Shown: one piece after another, positions 1-5,132 of the stretch
Numbering within the stretch: position 1 is the first letter of the stretch
Layout: the number at the start of each line of letters is the position of its first letter
Origin: Candidatus Woesearchaeota archaeon
Lineage (GTDB): Archaea; Nanobdellota; Nanobdellia; Woesearchaeales; PXDW01
Direction of reading: 5' to 3'
DNA: 5,132 bases
Assembly (NCBI GenBank): GCA_003564925.1
Contig: PXDW01000116.1
Span: 1-5,132, forward strand
The notes under the pieces: generated by a model
What the model was told of the DNA's origin: nothing
Databases searched by the model: none
What the model saw: the letters and a program-made list of their open reading frames with translations, nothing else
Translations under genes and position numbers: made by a program

Positions 1-55
1 CAATTTTCATAGAAAAAAGTATGAGCACTTGATTTATATGTTTTACTGTAAAAGA

Positions 56-63
56 TTTATATA
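56..63 (+). promoter_or_regulatory. TATA-like box of the kinase gene
   Basis: The octamer TTTATATA matches the archaeal TATA-box pattern and is centred about 26 bases before the ATG at 86. That is the usual distance from a TATA box to the transcription start, so the transcript would begin at or next to the ATG (leaderless). No Shine-Dalgarno sequence precedes the ATG, which fits. The 9-mer GATTTATAT that contains the box start also occurs at 31-39, so a second, more distal box is possible. The rest of 1-85 shows no gene. Confidence 0.55.
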
Positions 64-85
64 TAACAAAATATTCTGGCAAGAA

Positions 86-1063
86 ATGAACAAAAAATAT
101 GATGTTTGCGGAATCGGAACCCCTATGATAGACATAATTATAAATTCCGAGGATTGCAATCTTGATGAATTAAAAATAAGCAAAGGAGTTACATGCCTAA
201 TTGATGAGAAAAAATCAAGTTTTCTTATGGATTATTTTAAAGATCGAAAATCTAAAATGTCTTCTGGGGGGGATTGTCCAAATACTATGATAAACATAGC
301 AAGTTTAGGAGGAAAAGTTGTTTACTCAGGAAATATAGGGATGGATGAGCATGGAAAAATATTTGAGAGTGAATTAAGAAAAAAAGGAGTTATATGCGAC
401 CTGAGCAAAAATAGAGGGGAAACAAGCAAATGCATTATTTTAGTTACTCCGGACAGTGAAAGAAGCATGAACCTTCTTTTGAGCAAATGTGAAAATAATA
501 GGTTTAAGATTAACAAGAACTATATTATAAAAAGCAAATACCTATATGTTACAGGACATATGTTTGATCATAAGCATCAGATAGATGCTGTTTTGATGAG
601 CATGAAAATTGCAAGAAAAAACAATGTAAGGGTTGCTTTTGACTTGGGGGATCCTAACTCAGTAAATAGTAATAAAAGATTATTTTACAAAATAATAAAA
701 AGATATGTGAATGTTCTTTTTGCAAATGAAGAAGAGGCAAAGATTTTTGCGAATGAACCCAGTTATTTTAAATCTTTAAAAAAAATATCGAAATTAGTTG
801 ATGTTGCTGTTGTTAAGCTGGGAAGCAAAGGCTCTATAATGAAATACAAGAACAAGATAATAAGAATAAGCCCTTTTAAGGCCGAAGCAGTTGACTCTAC
901 AGGGGCAGGAGACATGTATGCAGCAGGATTTCTTTACGGGCTTTGCAGAAAATACAGCCTTGAAAAAAGCGGAAAGATAGCTTCCTACGTATCATCAAAG
1001 GTTGTAGAGGAATACGGAGCAAGAGTTGATATATCAATTGATGACGTACAAAAGATTTTATAG
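86..1063 (+). CDS. PfkB-family carbohydrate/nucleoside kinase (adenosine kinase-like)
   Basis: This 325-residue cytosolic enzyme should transfer a phosphate from ATP to a hydroxyl of a sugar or nucleoside. The ribokinase/PfkB fold is shown by the N-terminal strand VCGIGTPMIDII (residues 7-18), the substrate-side motif SGGDCPNT (60-67) and the C-terminal signature DSTGAGDMYAAGF (270-282) with the GAGD anion hole and catalytic base Asp276. The length is normal for the family. The pieces KGVTCLID (33-40), ILVTPDSERSMN (118-129) and LFANEEEA (211-218) resemble the COG0524 adenosine-kinase-like subgroup, but the substrate cannot be fixed from sequence. The frame is open back to a TTG at 29; I chose ATG 86 because the protein then begins just before the first beta strand, and the TATA-like box lies 26 bases upstream. 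The extra 19 residues of the longer form look nothing like the family. A run of seven G at 266-272 encodes the GG motif. Confidence 0.93.
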   Translation: MNKKYDVCGIGTPMIDIIINSEDCNLDELKISKGVTCLIDEKKSSFLMDYFKDRKSKMSSGGDCPNTMINIASLGGKVVYSGNIGMDEHGKIFESELRKKGVICDLSKNRGETSKCIILVTPDSERSMNLLLSKCENNRFKINKNYIIKSKYLYVTGHMFDHKHQIDAVLMSMKIARKNNVRVAFDLGDPNSVNSNKRLFYKIIKRYVNVLFANEEEAKIFANEPSYFKSLKKISKLVDVAVVKLGSKGSIMKYKNKIIRISPFKAEAVDSTGAGDMYAAGFLYGLCRKYSLEKSGKIASYVSSKVVEEYGARVDISIDDVQKIL

Positions 1064-1080
1064 TTATCCAATATATATTG

Positions 1081-1095
1081 TTTTATTGTTATTTT
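1081..1095 (+). terminator. possible T-rich terminator after the kinase gene
   Basis: Within 20 bases of the kinase stop codon the plus strand carries T-rich runs (TTTTATTGTTATTTT). Archaeal RNA polymerase commonly stops at such U-rich tracts without a strong hairpin. A perfect 12-base palindrome, CAATATATATTG, lies directly before it at 1069-1080, but as RNA it would form only a very weak AT stem. The call rests on position and composition only, in a genome that is AT-rich throughout. Confidence 0.35.
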
Positions 1096-1111
1096 GCAGA
1101 ATAAAAAATGA

Positions 1112-1117
1112 TTTAAA
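1112..1117 (+). promoter_or_regulatory. TATA-like box of the two-gene unknown operon
   Basis: TTTAAA lies with its centre about 28 bases before the ATG at 1143, a suitable distance for a leaderless archaeal transcript. No Shine-Dalgarno site is seen between it and the ATG. With the T-rich tract just upstream, this suggests that the pair 1143-3198 is a separate transcription unit from the kinase. Confidence 0.45.
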
Positions 1118-1142
1118 GTAATTAACTGATATTATATTGTAG

Positions 1143-2408
1143 ATGACGGTGGATACAGAAATTAAGATTGAAAAAATATTACAACCGGAACCTGATTATT
1201 TTTTTAAAAAGGCTGTAAATTCTACTTATGATTTTTTAATGTCTAATGTTAATGTTGCCTCAACAAAAAAAGATCTGCTTTTGATGCAAAGTGTTCAGGG
1301 AAGAGCAATACAAGGATATTGGGACTCAAAATTCATGGAAAAAAAAGACTTAATATATTATTATCCGAATACAACTTTAGAGGATATCTTTATAGCTTTA
1401 GATAAAGAGCCTATAGAGATACAAAAGGAAAGGCAGGTAATAATAAATGACATAAAAAAGTATATAAACTGTATTTTTGAATACCTAAAAGACAAGTCCA
1501 ACGGAAGCTCCAATCCAAAAAACCATTGTATAACTCTTTACAACCAAAATTATGAACCTCTTGGAGGGATAGAATTCTTCAAAGGAACCCTTATAAGCAA
1601 TCCTTTAAATATATTGATGGGAGCATATTTAGGAGGCTGTATGGATTCAGATGAATGGAGGGAAAAAACAGAGAAAGAATTTGATATAAAAATGCATAAA
1701 GGAATTACAAGAGCTGTCCATATTGAAAATCTGAAAAAGACTGGAATGACTTTGGAAGATTTGTCAAAACTAGAATCTCAAAAAACAATAGAAGAGTTGA
1801 TAAAAAAAAGAGTTATAAGTGAAAAAGACAATGAAAGCTATGAGAATGGATATAGCTGTGGTTATATCCAGACTAATTCAGGGTATGGAATAAGCGATGA
1901 TGCTGCTTTTATAGGGGTTGCCTTAAATCATGGGATTGAAGCTGCATATGGTCTTCTTCTTCTGGATGCTATAGACACCTGGGACAAATCAACACCGAAG
2001 ATATGTAAAGGAGGGCAGGATGAAAAGATTGGTATTGCTATAAAAGACAGGTATGAAGGAATTTTTGGAAGGGGCAGATTCCCAATAAGTGATGACGAAG
2101 TAAAAAATATGATTTATCTTGCTGCAAAAGATGACAGAAATTTTGAGTATTATCCCTCATGTTCTCAAAGAAGGTTTGTTCAGGTTGATAATCATATTGG
2201 ATTACATGCCATACAAAGCCATGTTGCGTTTGTAAGGCATATAAGGGAAGGGACAAATATTCCCCCAAAAATAAAGATTGCGTTCAAGCAGGTACCTACA
2301 GATAAATTCTACTCTGCATTCAAAGAAAAATACAAAAAGCTATGTGGAATGGGAAGATTAAGCACTATTTATGACTTGCCAAATGGAAACGGAAATGGAA
2401 GTAATTAG
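1143..2408 (+). CDS. uncharacterised 421-residue protein, first gene of a coupled pair
   Basis: I do not recognise this protein. The start is well fixed: an in-frame TAG sits directly before the ATG and a TATA-like box lies about 28 bases upstream. The protein has no signal peptide and no convincing membrane segment; the two most hydrophobic stretches (about 149-166 and 254-277) contain Asn, Gly, His or Glu and look like buried parts of a soluble fold. Visible parts are a helical N-terminal third (about 1-118), a Gly-rich region LGGIEFFKG (140-148) and MGAYLGGCMDSDEW (159-172), a charged helical middle (173-230), and a Gly/Tyr/Asp/His-rich block (about 236-280) with GYGISDDAAF and ALNHGIEAAYG. 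Possible functional residues include His263, His351, His355, His360 and His366, with HIGLHAIQSH at 351-360. The last residues (NGNGNGSN) are a short low-complexity tail. The next gene starts inside its 3' end, so the two are probably co-translated. Confidence is for the gene being real, not for any function. Confidence 0.85.
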   Translation: MTVDTEIKIEKILQPEPDYFFKKAVNSTYDFLMSNVNVASTKKDLLLMQSVQGRAIQGYWDSKFMEKKDLIYYYPNTTLEDIFIALDKEPIEIQKERQVIINDIKKYINCIFEYLKDKSNGSSNPKNHCITLYNQNYEPLGGIEFFKGTLISNPLNILMGAYLGGCMDSDEWREKTEKEFDIKMHKGITRAVHIENLKKTGMTLEDLSKLESQKTIEELIKKRVISEKDNESYENGYSCGYIQTNSGYGISDDAAFIGVALNHGIEAAYGLLLLDAIDTWDKSTPKICKGGQDEKIGIAIKDRYEGIFGRGRFPISDDEVKNMIYLAAKDDRNFEYYPSCSQRRFVQVDNHIGLHAIQSHVAFVRHIREGTNIPPKIKIAFKQVPTDKFYSAFKEKYKKLCGMGRLSTIYDLPNGNGNGSN

Positions 2409-3198
2409 CAATCAATTCATCAACTCACAGAAGAATTTAATAATAAACTCAAGATTAAAAAAACAGTCTTTATTTATTGAACTTACAAATATCTACAATA
2501 CAAAAAACAAAAAAGAAAAAAACAGTCAGCTTTATGACCTAAAAAAATTTGGAGATAGCATTAAAAATAAGGAAATTCTGATCGGCTTAGGATTCATATA
2601 CGGCAATATTAAGATCTTAGAAAAAAATTATATCGACTTCTTGTTCAAGATAATATATAAAGAAAAACCATTAAGGCATGTTTTAGATGATCTTAACAGC
2701 TCTATGCCTATACTCAAAAAGAACGAGCCCTTAAAAAGACATCATGACAGGCTTTATTTTGATCAACAATCGGTATTGGAAGGTATAATACATATCAATA
2801 AACAAGGGGATGAGAGTTTGGTAAATTTACTGGATCCAAGATATGAATTTAAAAAAGACCTGTTTAAAAAACTATCCAGATATATAAACAATATAAGAAA
2901 AGACTGCAGTATCTATTCAATTGGCCATAAGAACATATTAAGCAATATTGATATAATAAGAGGGGTAACTTTAGAAGATTATATTTTCAAAATATTCAAC
3001 GAAGACTTAAATAATGACACATATACTTACAAAAGGCATGGTTATAATACTTGTAAAATAGCCAATAATTTCAATTCTACAAGGGAAATTGATATAATAG
3101 TGACAGGGAATAATATAATGCCTCTTTTAAAAAAAGTTTCAGAAAGTGGAATTACAGATTTTTACCCTAAAGAATTTTATGAGAGATTCACTTCTTAA
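2371..3198 (+). CDS. uncharacterised Lys/Asn/Ile-rich protein, second gene of the pair
   Basis: I do not recognise this protein, 275 residues from the first ATG. It overlaps the preceding gene by 38 bases in another frame. Two later ATGs at 2383 and 2395 would give 271 or 267 residues and overlaps of 26 or 14 bases; none has a clear Shine-Dalgarno site, so the start is undecided and translation probably depends on ribosomes finishing the upstream gene. The protein looks soluble and mostly helical, with no signal peptide or membrane segment. Visible points are a basic, Lys/Asn-rich N-terminal part (about 17-70), a His/Arg/Asp cluster LKRHHDRLYFDQ (121-132), and near the C-terminus a predicted beta strand REIDIIVTG (238-246) followed by a helix. 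The composition seems even richer in A/T codons than the flanking genes, a hint of a fast-evolving or acquired gene. Its 3' end overlaps the convergent ZPR1 gene by 11 bases. Confidence 0.78.
   Translation: MTCQMETEMEVISNQFINSQKNLIINSRLKKQSLFIELTNIYNTKNKKEKNSQLYDLKKFGDSIKNKEILIGLGFIYGNIKILEKNYIDFLFKIIYKEKPLRHVLDDLNSSMPILKKNEPLKRHHDRLYFDQQSVLEGIIHINKQGDESLVNLLDPRYEFKKDLFKKLSRYINNIRKDCSIYSIGHKNILSNIDIIRGVTLEDYIFKIFNEDLNNDTYTYKRHGYNTCKIANNFNSTREIDIIVTGNNIMPLLKKVSESGITDFYPKEFYERFTS
2382..2405 (+). repeat. short hexamer repeat at a gene overlap
   Basis: Four six-base units stand in tandem: AATGGA, AACGGA, AATGGA and AGTAAT, the last degenerate. In the frame of the first gene they encode the Asn-Gly tail just before its stop at 2406-2408. 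In the frame of the second gene they encode METEMEV-like residues and supply two candidate ATG starts, at 2383 and 2395. Confidence 0.6.
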
Positions 3199-3700
3199 CA
3201 GCTCTTTCGCTTATGATTGCAGAATTTCCGTTTGGATCATCTATAGAAATAATTATTGACTCCTGCCCCCACTTAATTTTCTGGATCTTTTTAAGCAAGT
3301 TTTTTGCTTTTTTCTGCTCAGTTTTGTCCTCGGCATTGTCCTTGGCCATTTCTATAGCATGCTTTGCTCTGTTTAATAATCCCTCTATATTAGTAACATA
3401 GCCCTGAGAAGCTGGCCCAGGCTCTATTGTCAATATTCTTGGAATCTTAACTGTTGCTGTGCTTGATTTAACAACCCTTATTTTCATATCTTCTTCGGAG
3501 TTTATCTCAAGAGACAACTTACAAGGCTCTTTTTTCTCAGCAGACTCAACATCAGCCATATGGTATTTACAATTAGAGCATGTCATACTAAATATATAGA
3601 CTTTTCCGAAATAAGGAATTTCACGCTCTTCCTCGCTTAAGGAAAGAGATTTCTGTTTGCACATTGGACATTCCTGTTTTTCCAATTTTTCTTCAGCCAT
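3188..3700 (-). CDS. ZPR1 zinc-finger domain protein, archaeal single-domain type
   Basis: This 170-residue cytosolic protein has the layout of archaeal ZPR1: a four-cysteine zinc ribbon followed by one alpha/beta domain, where eukaryotic ZPR1 has two tandem copies. The ribbon is C11-x2-C14 and C41-x2-C44. The family hallmark SSTATVKIPRI (79-89) and EPGPASQGYVTNIEGLL (93-109) follow, then a Lys/Glu-rich helix (about 110-143), the strand SIIISIDDP (148-156) and the family-like end DPNGNSAII (155-163). Eukaryotic ZPR1 binds and helps fold elongation factor eEF1A; by analogy the archaeal protein may serve aEF1A, which is an inference. The start is supported by AGAGGT six bases upstream. It lies 42 bases after sepF on the same strand and is probably co-transcribed with it. 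Its last codons overlap the end of the convergent unknown gene, and no T-rich terminator is evident beyond the stop. Confidence 0.95.
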   Translation of the reverse strand: MAEEKLEKQECPMCKQKSLSLSEEEREIPYFGKVYIFSMTCSNCKYHMADVESAEKKEPCKLSLEINSEEDMKIRVVKSSTATVKIPRILTIEPGPASQGYVTNIEGLLNRAKHAIEMAKDNAEDKTEQKKAKNLLKKIQKIKWGQESIIISIDDPNGNSAIISERAVKK

Positions 3701-3706
3701 ATAATT

Positions 3707-3712
3707 ACCTCT
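3707..3712 (-). promoter_or_regulatory. ribosome binding site of the ZPR1 gene
   Basis: On the minus strand AGAGGT stands six bases before the ATG at 3700. It matches the archaeal anti-Shine-Dalgarno pairing region and fixes the start codon. It also shows that this gene is translated from within a transcript and not as a leaderless message, in line with an operon with sepF. Confidence 0.75.
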
Positions 3713-3742
3713 AATTTAATCCTCAAATAAGTACATAAGAAT

Positions 3743-4126
3743 TTACTCTTCTCTTACTGATTTACTTTGCTCTGTCCTGTATATCTCTGCAAAGCTTGGT
3801 GTAACAACTATATAATCATCCCCGAATCCTGCAATATCGCCTTCAATTGCATCACAGGTTTTCTTTAATTTATTGATTGACCTTTTAAGCTCAACCAAAT
3901 CCTTATCTTTTAATGGTTTTATATTGATTAAAGCAATAGTTTGTCCATCTCTCAAAGAATCAAGTATTGGCTTGATATCAGAGAAATCATCAATTACAAA
4001 AGGCCTCACTATTATTTTTGATGATCTGTCAAAATTTGATTCTGTATCCAATTCGAGATACTCTTCGTCATCATCTTCCTCTTCGGCCTTAAATTTTTTC
4101 GTAAAGTCTGAGATAAATCTCTTCAT
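3743..4126 (-). CDS. sepF: cell division protein SepF (archaeal FtsZ membrane anchor)
   Basis: SepF tethers the FtsZ ring to the membrane in archaea that divide with FtsZ. The 127-residue protein shows the expected parts: an N-terminal amphipathic membrane-targeting helix (MKRFISDFTKKF, 1-12), an acidic flexible linker (EEEDDDEE, 15-22), and the SepF core (about 36-117). In the core, KIIVRPFVIDDFSDI (37-51), LRDGQTIALINIKPLKDKD (58-76) and GDIAGFGDDYIVVTPSF (96-112) match the family closely, including the conserved IKPLKDKD turn and the final VTPSF. Length fits archaeal SepF. GGAGG seven bases before the ATG supports the start. It is the first gene of a probable sepF-ZPR1 operon; the gap upstream holds a perfect inverted repeat that could be a control site. 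FtsZ itself is not in the window. Confidence 0.96.
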   Translation of the reverse strand: MKRFISDFTKKFKAEEEDDDEEYLELDTESNFDRSSKIIVRPFVIDDFSDIKPILDSLRDGQTIALINIKPLKDKDLVELKRSINKLKKTCDAIEGDIAGFGDDYIVVTPSFAEIYRTEQSKSVREE

Positions 4127-4133
4127 TATGTTC

Positions 4134-4138
4134 CCTCC
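4134..4138 (-). promoter_or_regulatory. ribosome binding site of sepF
   Basis: On the minus strand GGAGG lies seven bases before the ATG at 4126, a strong site with normal spacing. It implies a leader on the sepF transcript, so the promoter must lie farther upstream in 4140-4255. Confidence 0.8.
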
Positions 4139-4171
4139 ACAATGTTATGATATTAATTAGTATACTTGTTT

Positions 4172-4199
4172 ATTAAGTTTTCGGTTTTTAAAACTTAAT
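4172..4199. repeat. perfect inverted repeat upstream of sepF
   Basis: Two 10-base arms, ATTAAGTTTT (4172-4181) and AAAACTTAAT (4190-4199), are exact reverse complements separated by eight bases (CGGTTTTT). It lies 45-73 bases before the sepF ATG. Neither strand has a U-rich run right after the arms, so it is not a classical intrinsic terminator; an operator for a dimeric regulator, or an RNA hairpin in the leader, fits better. A TATA-like minus-strand string (TTTTAAAA) falls on its right arm at about 4187-4194, so a bound protein could block the promoter. Other AT-rich boxes at about 4212-4219 and 4236-4244 could serve as the promoter instead. The remainder of 4139-4255 is AT-rich and shows no gene. 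Confidence 0.6.
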
Positions 4200-4238
4200 T
4201 GACTACCTTATAATAATATAGGAATAGATAGATAAGTA

Positions 4239-4250
4239 TAAAAATTTTTT
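4239..4250 (-). terminator. possible U-tract terminator after the HEPN-like gene
   Basis: Read on the minus strand, six A are followed by five T (4250 down to 4240), starting six bases after the stop codon at 4256-4258. This could release the transcript of the partial gene before sepF. The same bases include a TATA-like string, so the stretch may instead be part of a promoter for sepF. Confidence 0.3.
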
Positions 4251-4255
4251 GATAA

Positions 4256-5132
4256 TCAATAGTTTATAAGAATTTCCACGTTCTTCCCGAATATGTTTTT
4301 CAAGTCTTCAAATATTCTTTCTTTGATAAAAACCTTTGGAGGTATCTCAACCTTTATAAGCTCTTTCTCAAGCTCTTCCATTGTGGAGCTGGTTATATTC
4401 CTAAGGCCGCCGCTTTCATCAATATCTGCTTTATTTATTGATTTTTCATCAGCATCTATGTCATGGATAATAAAAGCCTTGTTTCCCAGAAGTATAACAT
4501 CCCCAAATTTCTTTCCGTACTTCACCCTTATTTTTGTTTTTTCCAAGTCCCTTCCTCTTTTTCTCTGTATGTGTTCTATAAGGAATTTCATTATTTCGTT
4601 TCCAGCTTTACTGGCCTTTTGTAGTTCAGGTTTTGTAAGCTTTCCTTTGTCATAATCTTTTTTTGATTTTATTATTTCAGAAAGTATTCTTGCGTACTTG
4701 GCTGGAATCTTGCATCTCTGGATTAATTCATCCTTAAATATTTTCTCTATATTCTCGTCCTTGACCATTTCAACTCCCTCTAATCTGCAAACATCCCTTA
4801 CAACATTTAATGTATTCTCATAGATATGAAGCATAGATTCTTTCTCTTTCATAGAGTCTATATCCTTGAAAAGTTTGTTTAATCTTTTAATGTAATCCCC
4901 AGCCTTTTTTAGTATATCGTCGAGCTCTTTTCCTGAGAGGTTTTTTATTTTTCCATGCTCTATATTTTTCCTTATGTCTATAACCTTCTCGAGAATCTTT
5001 ACATATTCTTCCTCCAAAAGCTTTTCTTTTTTTACAAAAACCTGCCTAAGCTGCTCAGGGGTTTCTTTAGGTGTAGTGGGCGGTATTCCATAGAGCATCA
5101 AAGCTGCCTGACTTGGAGTTAATATTGCATAG
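4256..5132 (-). CDS. C-terminal part of a HEPN-like helical repeat protein (partial; possibly a nucleotidyltransferase-HEPN fusion)
   Basis: The reading frame is open to the right edge, so the true start probably lies outside the window; 291 residues are visible. The TTG at 5101 and ATG at 5098 are poor internal starts: there is no good Shine-Dalgarno site, and the residues before them (AILTPSQAAL) run smoothly into MLYGIPPTTPKETPEQL. Residues 43-81 and 146-181 form two related helical repeats that share the pattern Y-x-K/R-I-L, then x-G-K, then K-A-G. The first contains RKNIEHG, with R54 and H59 in the R-x4-H arrangement of HEPN domains (seen in HepT-like partners of MNT nucleotidyltransferases). 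The second has Lys at both places. A separate C-terminal alpha/beta domain (about 201-291) includes DVILLGNKAFIIHDIDADEK and ends EIPPKVFIKERIFEDL...ILINY. The style recalls DPANN nucleotidyltransferase proteins with HEPN-like C-terminal parts, but that is from memory, and no nucleotidyltransferase domain is visible here. Confidence 0.75.
   Translation of the reverse strand, partial: YAILTPSQAALMLYGIPPTTPKETPEQLRQVFVKKEKLLEEEYVKILEKVIDIRKNIEHGKIKNLSGKELDDILKKAGDYIKRLNKLFKDIDSMKEKESMLHIYENTLNVVRDVCRLEGVEMVKDENIEKIFKDELIQRCKIPAKYARILSEIIKSKKDYDKGKLTKPELQKASKAGNEIMKFLIEHIQRKRGRDLEKTKIRVKYGKKFGDVILLGNKAFIIHDIDADEKSINKADIDESGGLRNITSSTMEELEKELIKVEIPPKVFIKERIFEDLKNIFGKNVEILINY

Noticed and set aside
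29..85. Upstream extension of the kinase from a TTG at 29
   Set aside because: The 19 extra residues do not resemble the family N-terminus, which begins just before the first beta strand, and the region holds the likely TATA box.
322..516. Minus-strand open frame inside the kinase gene
   Set aside because: It lies wholly within a clearly recognised gene, and its Leu/Ser/Phe-rich product is typical of an antisense shadow.
1069..1080. Palindrome CAATATATATTG as a hairpin terminator
   Set aside because: With a minimal loop only about four A-T pairs remain, far too weak; the T-rich tract after it is the more likely signal.
1589..1976. Hydrophobic stretches in the 421-residue protein as membrane helices
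   Set aside because: They contain Asn, His, Glu or several Gly and lack flanking charge patterns; a soluble core is more likely.
2038..2268. Minus-strand open frame inside the 421-residue gene
   Set aside because: No ribosome binding site or recognisable protein, and it overlaps a long gene with a supported start.
3082..3150. REIDIIVTG strand in the 275-residue protein as a PD-(D/E)XK nuclease core
   Set aside because: A lone Glu-Ile-Asp strand is too common, and I could not find a matching downstream E/Q-x-K in the right position.
3213..3401. Plus-strand open frame opposite the ZPR1 gene
   Set aside because: The hydrophobic, Ser/Phe-rich product arises from reading the Lys/Glu-rich helix of ZPR1 in reverse; it is not a membrane protein gene.
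3873..4160. Plus-strand open frame opposite sepF, with a serine run
   Set aside because: The serine run is the complement of the acidic linker codons of SepF; the SepF match is unmistakable.
4293..4655. Plus-strand open frame opposite the HEPN-like gene
   Set aside because: Ser/Phe/Ile-rich antisense shadow of a charged helical protein.

Overview
The window looks like a piece of a small, AT-rich archaeal genome, most likely a DPANN lineage of the Woesearchaeota/Pacearchaeota kind. Evidence for archaea is an archaeal-type single-domain ZPR1 zinc-finger protein, an archaeal-type SepF, TATA-like boxes about 26-28 bases before two start codons that have no Shine-Dalgarno site (leaderless genes), and Lys/Asn/Ile-rich proteins. 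The lineage is an inference from protein style, not from a marker gene.

Layout. The left part is on the plus strand: a PfkB-family sugar/nucleoside kinase closest in style to adenosine kinases (86-1063), a 79-base gap with a T-rich tract and a new promoter, then two overlapping genes of unknown function (1143-2408 and 2371-3198). The right part is on the minus strand: a partial gene entering from the right edge (4256 to beyond 5132) with two HEPN-like helical repeats, a 129-base gap with a perfect 10-bp inverted repeat, then sepF (3743-4126) and a ZPR1 gene (3188-3700), 42 bases apart and each with a good ribosome binding site. The two gene blocks converge and overlap by 11 bases at 3188-3198.

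How the genes fit together. SepF is the membrane anchor of FtsZ in archaea, and ZPR1 is a zinc protein whose eukaryotic relative assists elongation factor 1A; they probably share a transcript here. The partial gene may be the C-terminal part of a nucleotidyltransferase-HEPN type protein, but its N-terminal half is outside the window. The two unknown plus-strand genes form a tightly coupled pair and are the best candidates for something undescribed. No tRNA, rRNA, CRISPR array or insertion sequence is visible.
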